From Maniola hyperantus (lineage: Eukaryota > Arthropoda > Insecta > Lepidoptera > Nymphalidae), in assembly GCF_902806685.2 (NCBI RefSeq), contig NC_048541.1, positions 15,386,662 to 15,450,661 on the forward strand: DNA of 64,000 nucleotides, read 5' to 3'. The notes below the pieces were generated by a model. The model was not told the origin of the DNA, did no database searches, and saw only the letters and a list, made by a program, of their open reading frames with translations. The position numbers were made by a program, and so were the translations under genes. Shown here one piece after another: positions 33,345-43,736 of this stretch; position 1 is the first letter of the stretch, and every line of letters starts with the position of its first letter.

Positions 33345-33480
33345 TATTTTTTTGAAGTCGGTTAAAAATATGCTATGCTTGGTTAAAACCCTACTGTTTA
33401 CAAAGCTATTACTCAATATACTCTTATCCATTGATTCGACATGTTAATCTGTTAAGTCGGTTAGTTACAGGTTGACATGT
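33345..33480 (+). repeat. repeat J fragment
   Basis: TTTTTTTGAAGTCGGTTAAA, then GCTTGGTTAAAACCCTACTGTTTAC, matches 57640-57950. Confidence 0.5.
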
Positions 33481-33500
33481 CTAAAGTGCATTAAAAAAAA

Positions 33501-33655
33501 TGAGCGAACTGAAATCCGAAAGGTCGCCGGTTCCAACCCCACCCGTTGCACTATAATATTGTCGTACCTATTCCTTGCACAAACTTAATGCTTGTAGGGG
33601 AATGGGGAATATTAGTCAGCATAATAAACTTGGCTAATATTCTTCAAAAAAAAAA
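33501..33655 (+). mobile_element. SINE-2, 5'-truncated
   Basis: Starts within the tRNA region (GAGCGAACTGAAATCCGAAA), keeps the B box and GGCTAATATTCTTC tail, and ends in poly-A. Confidence 0.65.
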
Positions 33656-33967
33656 CTAGGCCACACTCCCCTAAACGAGCGAATAAAGAATTTAAATAAG
33701 TCAGCCTCAGTACTATTAAAGGAAGAATGGTAAGTACTCGCTTTCTCAATAAATGTAGTAATAGAGTCGTTCGCGTTATCCATCCAATATACTTAAGATA
33801 GACGTCAGCTATTGAGCAAAAGGATTTCCATTATAAATCCAGTACGAATAAACGACGTAGGGGACTCGGGACGGAATCGGATGTTGAATCAACAAGGTCT
33901 GGGAAGCTCCGAACTTCGTAGTCCAAGGACTGGTGGCGGACGGTCACAAGTTATAAGTTCCCTCCAA

Positions 33968-34309
33968 CTAGATGATGCCCGCGAGATCGTCCGCGTGGAG
34001 TTAGGTTTTTAAAAATCCCGTGTAAACTTAGAAGAAAACGTGGAAACTTGTAATTAAGAGCCTTAATAGCTCAACCGGTATAGGAGTGGACTGAAAACCG
34101 AAAGGTCGACGGTTCAAACCCCGCCCGTTGCACTATTGTCATACCTACTCCTAGCACAAGCCTGACGCTTAATTGGAGAGGAAAGGGGAATATTAGTCAT
34201 TTAACATGGCTAATATTCTTTAAAATAATTATAAATCAAAAAATCTGATTTTCCGGGAGAAATAGTTGCCTATGTCATTTTCCGGGATGCAAGCTATCTC
34301 TATACAAAA
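33968..34309 (-). mobile_element. Hel-B Helitron split by SINE-2
   Basis: CTAG at 33968, GATGCCCGCGAGATCGTCCG and AAAAATCCCGTGTAAAC; after the SINE it resumes ATCTGATTTTCCGGGAG and TGCCTATGTCATTTTCCGGG. Confidence 0.6.
34057..34225 (+). mobile_element. SINE-2 with TAATTA target duplication
   Basis: Full copy (GAGCCTTAATAGCTCAACCG to GGCTAATATTCTTTAAAA) flanked by TAATTA at 34051-34056 and 34226-34231, inserted inside Hel-B. Confidence 0.8.
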
Positions 34310-34520
34310 TCTAAATATATAAAAAGAAAAGGTGACTGACTGATCTATCAACGCACAGCTCAAACTACTGGACGGATCGGGTTGAAATTTGGCGTGCAGA
34401 TAGCTATTGTGACGAAGGCATCCACTAAGAAAGGATTTTTGAAAATTCAACTCCTAAGGGGGTGAAATAGGGTTTTGAAATTTTGTAGTCCACGCGGACG
34501 AAGTCGCGAGCATAAGCTAG
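34310..34520 (+). mobile_element. Hel-A Helitron, first of a head-to-tail pair
   Basis: A|TCTAAATATATAAAAAG at 34310 to CTAG at 34517-34520. The next copy starts at the very next base. Confidence 0.85.
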
Positions 34521-34640
34521 TCTAAATATATAAAAGGAAAAGGTGACTGACTGACTGACTAACTGACTAATCTATCAACGCACAGCTCAAATTACTGGAC
34601 GGATCGGGTTGAAATTTGGCGTGCAGATAGCTATTGTGAC
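34521..34640 (+). mobile_element. Hel-A Helitron, second of the pair, 3'-truncated
   Basis: TCTAAATATATAAAAGGAAA begins immediately after the preceding CTAG. It breaks off at GTGACGTA, where Hel-B sequence takes over. Confidence 0.75.
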
Positions 34641-34860
34641 GTAAAAGTAGCCTATGTGATGGTCCTAGACAATCTTCAAATATACCCATGCAAAAATCAA
34701 GTCAATCCCAAGGTCCATTGTGTCGTGATTGAAAGACAAACCAACAAAAACACATTCGCATTTATTAATAACTAGCTGATGCCCACGAGTTCGTACGCGT
34801 GTATTTAGGTTTTTAAGAATCACTGTTGGAACTCTTTGATTTTTCACTTTAATTTTACCA
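34641..34860 (-). mobile_element. two Hel-B fragments, adjacent
   Basis: 34641-34771 is a Hel-B 5' half (TACCCATGCAAAAATCAAGT, GACAAACCAACAAAAACAC); 34772-34860 is a second Hel-B 3' half beginning CTAGCTGATGCCCACGAG. 34861-35160 contains no recognisable gene. Confidence 0.6.
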
Positions 34861-35162
34861 CTAGCTCCCGAGCTTTTATTATTAGAAATCTGCTCTACGT
34901 CCTACAAACACAATATCTCAGATTAGGGAGAATGGCGCGGTACGTCGGTGTGCAAACAACGTGTTTTGTACACAAGTCGAGCAGCGGACCTCGTCTCCGC
35001 CTCGGCCTCGGTACAGGGCAAACAGTAACGTGCCCTTATTACATAGGATCGATTGCTCCTCGCTTATTGGATTGGCTGACGTGAAAAGATCTCTTGTTGG
35101 AACATACCACCTTACTAGTACTACAAACTGGAGGAGTCACCTTTATATACCACTTGAATATA

Positions 35163-35369
35163 CTAGCTCATGTTCGCGACTTCGTCCGCGTGGACTACAC
35201 AATTTTAAACCCCTATATTACCCCTCAAGGGTTGAATTTTCAAAAATCCTTCCTTAGCGGATGCCTACGTCATAATAGCTATCTGCATGCCTCAGCCCGA
35301 TCCGTCCAGTAGTTTGAGCTGTACGTTGATAGATCAGTCGGTCAGTCACCTTTTCCTTTTATATATTTA
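35163..35369 (-). mobile_element. Hel-A Helitron
   Basis: A|CTAG at 35163 through TTCGTCCGCGTGGACTACAC to CCTTTTCCTTTTATATATTT; the next Hel-A follows within four bases. Confidence 0.8.
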
Positions 35370-35372
35370 AAA

Positions 35373-35577
35373 CTAACTTATGCTCGCGACTTCGTCCACG
35401 TGGACTACACAAATTTGAAACTCCTATTTTACCCCCTTAGGGGTTAAATTTTCACAAATCCTTTCAGCGGATGCCTACGTCAAAATAGCTATCTGCAAGC
35501 CCGTCCAGTAAGTTAAGCTGTGCGTTGATAGATCAGTCAGTCAATCAGTCAGTCACCTTTTCCTTTCATATATTTAG
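35373..35577 (-). mobile_element. Hel-A Helitron, tandem neighbour
   Basis: Terminus mutated to CTAA, otherwise full family sequence to CACCTTTTCCTTTCATATAT. Confidence 0.75.
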
Positions 35578-35875
35578 CAGATAAACTCTAAAAATTGTTA
35601 CGATTCAGAATGTAATTTAAATGTGACAAACGAACATACACAGTGTTTCATTAATGACGCGTCAGTTATCAGTTAAACAATTGCAGAGCAATATTTCGTT
35701 AGCGCACTTTAATCTAATAAAAACATTGTGCCGCTCAAATTATACAATTTTAATTAGTTTGTAATGCGAATTTTGTTTTGCGGTCGCAAATATTAATTTT
35801 GTTCTGTAATAATAGGTAACGAAAAATTTGTATTTTGAATTATGAACCTAGATACAGGCATTAAGAATTAATATC

Positions 35876-36095
35876 GTTGATAGCCTAGTGTACCTTGGCT
35901 TCATTATCGGGAGGTTGGGAGTTCGATCTCGGGCGTGCACCTCTGACTATTCGAAACTGTATATGATGCGTTTTAATGAAAATATCGTGTGGGTCTGCAT
36001 GCCTGAGAATTACCATGTTCTCCAAAAATATGTGTGAAGTCTGCCAATCCGCACTGGGCCAGCTGCAGTGTGGTAGATTACCTTCAAGAATTTCC
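35876..36095 (+). mobile_element. SINE-1, degraded
   Basis: Head GATAGCCTAGTG and GTTCGATCTCGGGCGTGCAC, then AAAATATCGTGTGGGTCTGC and CTGCCAATCCGCACTGGGCC; tail missing. Confidence 0.6.
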
Positions 36096-36109
36096 GTTCT
36101 AAATTTCAA

Positions 36110-36452
36110 GCTGTGATGGCTTAGTGTTTAGGACGTCCGCCTTCTAATCGGTCGGGGGTTCGATCCCGGGCACGCACCTCTAACTTTTCAGAGTTATGTG
36201 CGTTTGAAATAATTAACTCTAACTTTTTATGTGCGTTTTAAATAAATAAATATCACTTGCTTTAACGGTGAAGGAAAACATCGTGAGGAAACCTGCATGC
36301 CTGAGAGTTCTCCATGTCTACCAATCCGCACATGGCCAGCGTGGTAGACTATGGCCAAAACCCTTCTCACTCTGAGAGGAGACCCGTGTTCTGTAGTGAG
36401 CCGGCGAGTGTTCTGTAGTGAGCCGGCGATGGGTTGATCATGATGATGATGA
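36110..36452 (+). mobile_element. SINE-1 with internal duplications
   Basis: Full head to ATGATGATGATG tail. TTCTGTAGTGAGCCGGCGA is duplicated near 36390-36428 and TTATGTGCGTTT is duplicated in the body. 36453-37000 has no gene. Confidence 0.75.
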
Positions 36453-37050
36453 CGAAATGACAGAAAAGTTACACTAGAGTCTCAGATAAGCTCACGTTCA
36501 TTTTAATAAGTGCCAGTGTTTAATGCTGTGTGAAAAAAAATTGCTACAGTCTACACCTCCTAGTTTGAAACAACTATCAAAGAAGGCTTAACACTTAAAT
36601 ATACAGAGGTGAACGAGAATTCTTTCTTGCCCCGAGTAATTAGTGCGCTTAAAAATACCCAGCACAAAACGCCTGTCGGGGAAAAGTCAAGTGTTGCAGT
36701 GCCAAGTTTTATAATTATTGTTGCTTTACCTTAAGGTTTTAATTATGACAAAGAATAAAGGCTTTTGCGAATGACGATCTCTTTGGCGCGTTGTCAGAGG
36801 TGCAAACCTTAGAGGAATATATAGGTCTATGGGTCTAAAGCCTGTCTAGCTATCTATTCAGTTTTGTTCTCACACCTAATCTACTGTGCACTCGTGACCT
36901 CAGGGACCGCGGGTCATAAAATAGATGATGAACGGAAATCGCCATCTATAATATTGTGATTTCGTAATATTCAATTTTCGTCGTAGGTATCACTTTTTTA
37001 TTGTTTTGTGGTGTAACCACAAATTCAAGGTTTTCAGATTATACTTTCAT

Positions 37051-37415
37051 TTATTTTATTTTATTTTATTTTATTTTATTTTACTTTACTTTACTTTACT
37101 TTACTTTACTTTATTTTATTTTATTTTATTTTATTTTATTTTATTTTATTTTATTTTATTTTATTTTATTTTATTTTATTTTATTTTATTTTATTTTATT
37201 TTATTTTATTTTATTTTATTTTATTTTATTTTATTTTATTTTATTTTATTTTATTTTATTTTATTTTATTTTATTTTATTTTATTTTATTTATTTTATTT
37301 TATTTTATTTTATTTTATTTTATTTTATTTTATTTTATTTTATTTTATTTTATTTTATTTTATTTTATTTTATTTTATTTTATTTTATTTTATTTTATTT
37401 TATTTTATTTTATTA
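37051..37415 (-). repeat. (TTTTA)n tract, ~73 pentamers
   Basis: Almost uninterrupted TTTTA array on the plus strand, with a block of TTTAC variants near 37082-37112 and one lost base near 37290. On the minus strand it is the (TAAAA)n tail of the retrotransposon whose coding end is at 37507. The 143- and 162-codon frames across it are artefacts of the repeat. Confidence 0.95.
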
Positions 37416-37506
37416 TAAATGTATTCGCGTAGTTCAAAATTATTTAAATAAACTATTAATAAACTTAAATCTAAAAAAAACAACATTAAATTAAAACTAA
37501 AATAAA

Positions 37507-37875
37507 TTAAATTAAATCTAAAACCTCATCGAGACCACCGCAGCGAGGCATTGTACCCAAGATGCTGGCAGCATTACCCCTTTGCATGGCCAAACTAATT
37601 CTTTGACCAAGGTAGCTGCCAGCTCTCGGGTCCCCGGTTGACTCGATAACTCTTTTCGCAATTTCTTCAAAAAGAGCTCGAGCCCCCGGGCCCCACGGCC
37701 CCAAGGTCTCCACACCAAAAGGCACGAATACGAAGCTCCCATCGAGGTTTTCATATTTGCGCCTCTTGGCCTGTTCGGCGCTGATGGCCGCTGCACCCGC
37801 CATAGAGGAGGTCGCCTGAATGTGGGATGCAGCTAAAGTGTCTACACAAGTTGCATCCCATTTTATTTTATTTGG
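37507..37875 (-). pseudogene. C-terminal fragment of a non-LTR retrotransposon ORF2
   Basis: About 120 codons. Motifs in order: KWDATCVDTLAASH, a KRRKYENL stretch, FVFVPFGVETLGPWGP, then GDPRAGSYLGQRISLAMQRG followed by NAASILGT. This conserved block closes the reverse-transcriptase polyprotein in many invertebrate non-LTR elements. The frame is open to its stop at 37507, but RT and endonuclease are absent through 5' truncation. The upstream part of the frame has no ATG. 3' UTR (37416-37506) and the (TAAAA)n tail follow on the minus strand. Confidence 0.8.
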
Positions 37876-38393
37876 GACAGTAAACAATTACATATTAAAA
37901 GTTAAAACTAGACTGTACGACTTAAATCTAACAAAACTGACAAATATGATTTGTGCTATAAGACATTGCTACCTGCCAAATTTCACGATTATAGGTCAAG
38001 GGGAAGTAGGTTCTCTAGAGGTTTTCTTGACAGACACGACAGACAGATGGACAAACGGACAGACAGACAGACAACAAAGTGATCCCATAAGGATTCCTTT
38101 TATCCTTTTGAGGTACGGAACCCTAAGAAATGAAGGAAAAATGCGTATCGAATTAATACAAAGAACCGATTCGCTTTTTGTTTACTTTATCCCACCCCTA
38201 TAATTAGAAATCGCAGAGCGCGACAGTACAGTGCTACAGTATAGAGTGGTGTAGGGCACAAAGGGTAACTTTGTCTCTTACCCCCCATTATAGCTAGTCT
38301 CAAAACCCAGACAATGCCCTTCCTGTCAGCGTTCACTCGTTCAGGCGTCTGCATCCGTCACTACGGCGTATTGATCGGCTACTTTATTATGTA

Positions 38394-38605
38394 CTAGTTT
38401 TTGCCCGCGGTTTCTTCCGCGTGGACTACACAATTTTACAACCCCGTATTTCAACCCCTCAGCGGTTGAATTTCCAAAAATCCTATCTTAGCGGATGCCT
38501 ACGTCATAATGGCTATCTGCATGCCAAATTTCAGCCCGATACGTTTAGTAGTTTGAGCTGTGCGTTGATAGATCAGTCAGTCAGTCACCTTTTCCTATTA
38601 TATAA
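38394..38605 (-). mobile_element. Hel-A Helitron
   Basis: CTAG at 38394-38397, TTCTTCCGCGTGGACTACAC and CACCTTTTCCTATTATATA; directly abuts the next copy. 38127-38393 shows no gene. Confidence 0.8.
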
Positions 38606-38840
38606 CTAGCTTACGCTCGCGACTTCGTCCGCGTGGACTACAAAATTTCAAACCTCTATTTAACCCCCTTAGGAGTTGAATTTTCAAAAATCCTTTCTTA
38701 GCGGATGCCTACGTCATAATAGCTATCTGCGTGCCAAATTTCAGCCCGATCCGTCCAGTAGTTTGAGCTGTGCGTTGATAGATCAGTCAGTCAGTCAATC
38801 AGTCAGTCAGTCAGTCACCTTCTCCTTTTATATATATAGA
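38606..38840 (-). mobile_element. Hel-A Helitron, tandem neighbour
   Basis: CTAG at 38606-38609 starts at the end of the previous copy; full-length with an expanded CAGT tract, to TATATATAGA. Confidence 0.82.
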
Positions 38841-38887
38841 AGATTTAGATGAGTTTGTATGGAGCAAGGCGCTGCTGCGTAAATTTT

Positions 38888-38958
38888 TACTAGATTTTGG
38901 TTTGTCCTTCAATCACACCGGGTCGACTTGATTTTTGCATGGACCCGAAGGGTGACAT
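38888..38958 (+). mobile_element. Hel-B fragment
   Basis: GGTTTGTCCTTCAATCACAC, CGACTTGATTTTTGCATGG and GGTGACATAGAG only. 38959-39757 has no recognisable gene. Confidence 0.45.
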
Positions 38959-39757
38959 AGAGTAGATTCTCGGAGATTAATCTATCGGAACTTAATGAAT
39001 GGTTGTATTTGTAAATACATGTAATTTTAAGTCTCGTCGAATCTAACTGTACCCTAGACTAGCCCCACGGTGTTAATATCCCTAAATTTGAATGTAAGTC
39101 TATCAAAATCCGGTTCGGAATTAATTCCGCAGTGCGCGCACTTCTATGTACCTAGATATATAGTTCACAGATGTTGCGGAAAAAAACGTGCGGAAGTTTA
39201 ACGTAGTGCGCGCTAGCTCTTAGTAAAGGATCGCTACTTTACATACCCACCAGTCTAACCCTTGCATTAAACAATTTACACCCCGACTCGAACCACGGGT
39301 TATAAATATCAGGTAACTGACGAGACGTTTCCGGAACAGCTTTCAAAATAGGGAAAAAGCCTTAAACAGTTCCAATGTTCAACCACGAAATTAAACTCTA
39401 TTACTTGAGTCATAAGGATAAAGTTATGTATAGCCTTTAGCTAGAAGTATGGCGCTACAATAATTGCTCGTTAAAATGCTGTAAGATTTTTCCAACACGA
39501 AGTACTGATATAAATTTTTATATTTGGAAAAATTTAGAAGTTTCTGGTATTTGGAAAAATCCCATAATTTTTGGTTAGGGCTGTCGCGAGTTGAATATAA
39601 ATCTACGAATAGACAAGCGTATATAATGGAAATTATTTTTTTTAAAATTGTTCAGCTACGTCATAAATGGCTTAACTTTACGACCGTTCCAAAATAGTTC
39701 AAAATTCCGTTTTGAAACTTTGCATAAAGTATAAAATAATTGTCTTTATTTGTACCG

Positions 39758-39930
39758 AATTCCATCCGTTTAACCGATTTCTACGAAATTAGGTACAGAG
39801 AGAGCTTGCATTGCATTCCAAAGACGGACATAACGTAAGCTTTTATCCTGGGAAAGTAAGTACATAGTTCCCACAGGATTATAAAAAATCCTACCCCCCC
39901 CGCACACGAAGTTGCGGGAATCATCCAGTA
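39758..39930 (+). mobile_element. Hel-B-like 3' half
   Basis: AACCGATTTCTACGAAATTAGG, TACATAGTTCCCACAGGATT and GAAGTTGCGGGAATCATC. It contains an eight-C run. Confidence 0.5.
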
Positions 39931-40305
39931 GAAGGATAAAAATGTTTGTTACTATAACAAAGAAATAGAGAAGGCAATATAAAATTGTTATTTGAATGTT
40001 CAACGTAAATATGTTATACTTCTAAAATTTTCCTGTGTGGAAATAAGAAGCTCTCTTGTTTCATTTTCCAAACAAAAATTATATTAAATACAGCCCCGTT
40101 CAGTTTTCCAACTCGGTGGGAACGCACCAAAACTTTTCCTACATGCAACTGAAAACTGTAAACTTTTAACTGTGGTGGAATTTTCGAAAACGATTCTTGA
40201 TGCTGGAGTTTATTCGGGACAAAGTTGCTTACGTATAGACATACTCTTTTATAAGACTAGACGTATTTTCATTTTTCAATCCAAGTATCTATTTTTACTA
40301 AGATA

Positions 40306-40560
40306 TAATAGAAAGAAAGAAAAGTCGTTTATTTACATAACTGTGCCACACATCACATCTTAAAACTAAGAGCTGGTTGTTCCGGCGCTTCTTCCACCTG
40401 AGAATAAGCAAAAGAAGCGCCGGAAAAAACTGTCAAATATGGCACAACCCGTAAAAGGGTCCCAGCTCAGCATTATGCTGTACCTATGCCTTTTTGCACA
40501 AGAACATATCACATATAATCAGCGCTGATTTTCAGCTGGTACCCTGAACTGGGTGACGCC
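40306..40560 (-). mobile_element. non-LTR retrotransposon 3' UTR
   Basis: Minus-strand sequence ending AATAAACGACTTTTCTTTC and TTTCTATT repeats. It contains a 14-bp perfect stem (40380-40393 with 40412-40425, TTCCGGCGCTTCTT and its complement, 18-nt loop). No coding frame remains. Confidence 0.5.
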
Positions 40561-40731
40561 ACGGAATCATAAACTCACAATAACTAGTTAATAACAATAA
40601 TTCTACAATACCTACTCATCATAAACTAACAAAAACAACTAACAATAATTCTACAATACTAATCATCAATAATAACAGGTACCTATCTATCTATCATCTT
40701 CTTACCATATCTTATCATCTTTTATGATGGG

Positions 40732-40779
40732 TTCCCAACGAGTCACACTCAAACGTGTTACAGTGTGACTCGTTGGGAA
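40732..40779. repeat. 18-bp perfect hairpin
   Basis: TTCCCAACGAGTCACACT at 40732-40749 pairs perfectly with 40762-40779 around a 12-nt loop. A diverged half (CCATCGAGTTACACTGTTAC) follows at 40799. Confidence 0.85.
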
Positions 40780-40972
40780 TTCATCGAAATTTTTCTCCCA
40801 TCGAGTTACACTGTTACTTGTTGCAACCTTTTTATTTGTGAAACATTCAAAGTTATTATAAAATTCCAGATAGGCAAAGCTCATACAAATTGTACTTTAA
40901 AAAGTGAAGAAATTCGTACCAAAGCTTGTGTGACGTCTTTTCTCTCTGCTTTTCGTGGTAATGTAATGTTGC

Positions 40973-41405
40973 AAGAACCGGCCAAGTGCGACTCAGACTC
41001 GCGCACCGAGGGTTCCGAACTATAGTCGTAGTTTTTCGACATTTTGCACGATAAATTAAAAACTATTAGGTATGCATAAAAAATCTGTTTTAGAATATAC
41101 TTACAGGTAAAGCCCTTTTATATGATTCCCCAATTGTTATAGTAATCATACTTTGAAAGTTGAAAATAATACTTATTAGTTCACAACACAGTTTTTTTTG
41201 TGAAGTAACCACAAATTCGCGGTTTTCGGATTTTTTCCTTTACTTGTGCTATAAGACCTACCTACCTGCCACATGATTCTAGATACCCTACCCTAGTACC
41301 CTATAGGTTTCTTCACAGACACGACAGATGGACAGACAGACAGACAGACAACGAAGTGATCCTATAAGGGTTCCTTTTTCCTTTTGAGGTGCGGAACCCT
41401 AAAAA
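40973..41405 (-). repeat. Rep-C copy
   Basis: CCGGCCAAGTGCGACTCAGA to TTTGAGGTGCGGAACCC with a CAGA microsatellite; diverged but complete. Confidence 0.7.
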
Positions 41406-41544
41406 TTATTTCATTATTAACATACCTACTTACCAGGAATACATTTAGTTGTGTAGAGTTTGTTTGGTACTCACCTGAAACAATATAAAATATTTTTATT
41501 ATTAAAAATAACTGAAAAAATCTATTTATAAAAGGAGATTGACT

Positions 41545-41720
41545 AAATAGTTGGGTAAAGAAAACATTGTAAGAAAACTGCATGCTGAGTTTTCCATAAT
41601 GTTCTCAACGGACTCTGAAGTCTACCAATCCGCACTTGGCCAGCGTGGTGGAGTGTGGCCATCTCATTTTGAGATCTATGTTGAGTAGCGGACTGGTGCC
41701 GGTGATGGGTTGAGATGATG
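41545..41720 (+). mobile_element. SINE-1 body fragment
   Basis: GAAAACATTGTAAGAAAACTGC, TTCCATAATGTTCTCAACGG, CCAATCCGCACTTGGCCAGC and GTGATGGGTTGAGATGATG; head missing. Confidence 0.55.
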
Positions 41721-42157
41721 ATTACATTTTTCATTACAATACTAATATAAGTGCCTACTTTAGGAGATATGGTATCTCTCCTAAGGACGGAAAGATAAGT
41801 AAAGTAGAGTATTAGTTTTATGTTGGAGAAATATTTTAAAATATCGAAAAAAGCACGACCAAGGTTTATGACGCCCCATTTAACTGTTTCATACAAGCAT
41901 CCATAAGTGCGACAAGGCTCTCTTGACACTTGAATGACATTGACAGGGGGCGCTGTTGGAGAACAAAGGCTTAGAATATTCAAACAAAAACAAAGGGGGC
42001 ACTTGACGGCAACGTTAGTTCCGATTTTTGCCACGCGCCAAGATAGCCTTGTCGCGTGTGTAAGTGCGCGGTTTGACGTAAGATAAAGAGTTGCTGATTT
42101 GATTAGATTGTCAACATCCTTATCCCATAACGACTCGATTTTGCAGGACAGTTCAAA
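41721..42157. other. no gene recognised
   Basis: The 163-codon minus-strand frame here begins at an internal ATG but overlaps SINE-1 at its end and shows no domain. I see no repeat family in the rest. Confidence 0.4.
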
Positions 42158-42184
42158 CTTGGTCCACCAATTTGGTGGACCAAG
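42158..42184. other. 27-bp perfect palindrome
   Basis: CTTGGTCCACCAA, one central T, then the exact reverse complement. It lies 61 bp left of a Harbinger-like MITE and is not part of its TIR. Confidence 0.9.
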
Positions 42185-42245
42185 GGTAAGGGTAAATTTG
42201 CATCATAATTCCGTTGCACCCAAATCTCGTAAGCAAGGCATCTTA

Positions 42246-42608
42246 AGCGCCGTATTCACCATCCATCTTGCTGTACGTCCCGCCAAGGCCATGCACGATG
42301 CACGATGCAATAAGACCGTGAATAGGCTTGCTGTACGTCGATAATTATTATTAATTGTTTGCTGGATGTGCACGATGAATTTAGCGTCCAGCACCGCGGC
42401 CTTGAACGGACGTACATCCGGGATGGATGGTGAATAGACGCATCATTAATGCATCCAGCGAGCGCCCTTACCACCGCCCGCGTCGTGCAGATGGACAGTG
42501 AATAGCGCGGACATACAGCAGAGTCGTCCTGCGTCGTGCATGCTTGATGGTGAATAGGGTGCTGTACAACAGATTTTACCATTTAGAGGTTGTTTCGTAA
42601 CGTGAATG

Positions 42609-42640
<32 letters not shown>

Positions 42641-42701
42641 TAAATACTCTACCGCGGCCTCGAGCTGACGTACAGCCGGGATGGATGGTGAATACGGCGC
42701 T
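42246..42701. mobile_element. PIF/Harbinger-like MITE with TTA duplications
   Basis: Perfect 22-bp TIRs (AGCGCCGTATTCACCATCC... at 42246-42267 and its complement at 42680-42701) flanked by TTA at 42243-42245 and 42702-42704. Inside are further GGATGGTGAATA subterminal copies in both orientations and a (CT)n tract (42609-42638). No transposase. Confidence 0.85.
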
Positions 42702-43075
42702 TTAGTTGAACTTCAACAAATTACACAAACAACGTAATCCGGGTGACGCCGCGCCATGTTGGGCCGCCATGTTTGACGCGCAGTAATTAGATAATTGCAT
42801 AACACCGGGTTCCGTTTGCGAGGCATTGTTTACATGTCTGGATATACGAAGTATACGGAAGGGTTTTGGGTATTTATTGTACCATGCCCTTATTCTATAG
42901 GTACGTAATATGTATAAAAATATTTCTTTCTTCTGTATACCTACCTACATATAAAAAGACTTGTCTGACTGATTCATCCACGCAGTGTGATTGAAAATTT
43001 GAAATTTTTATATTAGGTTCTTTTTTACCCGACTACGGCAAAACTAACCTGACAGATGTGACTTGCAAAAAAAAA

Positions 43076-43096
43076 GGGGGGGGGGGGGGGGGGGGG
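43076..43096 (+). repeat. 21-nt G homopolymer
   Basis: Nine A followed by 21 G. Could form G-quadruplex structures; length is probably polymorphic or uncertain in the assembly. Confidence 0.9.
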
Positions 43097-43298
43097 TTAC
43101 ACGCACTAAAAACACAAGATTTTTTTAAATTCTTTAGTAGGTACGTATAACCCTTACCTGTGATTGAAGTAAAAATAAATGCACGCGGGATTCCATTTTT
43201 GAAAATGAGGCAGTTTATTATCGGACTTGTAATAATTACCATAATAATTAAAAATCCAAGGCAGCATCAGATCGGCAGATATTTTGATAGAGTGGAGT

Positions 43299-43343
43299 AA
43301 CACTAGAGAGGCCTATGTCCAGCAGTGGACGCAAACAGGCTGA
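43299..43343 (+). pseudogene. RTE-type ORF terminal codons
   Basis: NTREAYVQQWTQTG then TGA, the terminal signature of RTE ORFs, followed by TGGATTTGATTGAATTTGA tail. Everything upstream is lost. Confidence 0.6.
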
Positions 43344-43736
43344 TGGATTTGATTGAATTTGAAGTCTGTTTAACAGAGGTCATCACCTTTGTTAATTAAT
43401 AATTCAGAGTAAGTGAATAAGTAAAGTTAATCCTTGATGTCTTATTGTCTGATGGAGTCTTAGTGCAAAAAATTTTTTACGAGACATTTCACCGCGATTA
43501 ATAGCCTCATCTGGTGACAGAAGGGCTGGCTCATTTTTTGCGCAACGGATCAGCCTGGCTGTCCAGCGCGGAAATGCAGCCAGTATTCTTGGCACCATTC
43601 CACGCGGTCATGATTTATATAGTAATTAGATAAGGCTAGCTGTAAGTTTTATTGTAATATTAAAAAAATCCTTGATATATTTACCCATTACCCAATGATG
43701 CGTAGGTTGATATTAGCCACAATAACCCCAACCTCA

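Larger units (their letters stand above)
37003..38126 (-). repeat. Rep-C copy split by a retrotransposon
   Basis: Left part 37003-37050 (GTGTAACCACAAATTCAAGG) and right part 37948-38126 (GTGCTATAAGACATTGCTAC to TTGAGGTACGGAACCCTAAG) are one copy; ~900 bp of non-LTR element sits between. Confidence 0.7.

Noticed and set aside
37001..37494. Two long frames of 143 and 162 codons rich in F, Y, I and L
   Set aside because: They are translations of the (TTTTA)n microsatellite in two frames.
41543..42034. 163-codon minus-strand frame
   Set aside because: It overlaps SINE-1 sequence at its C-terminal end and contains no recognisable domain.
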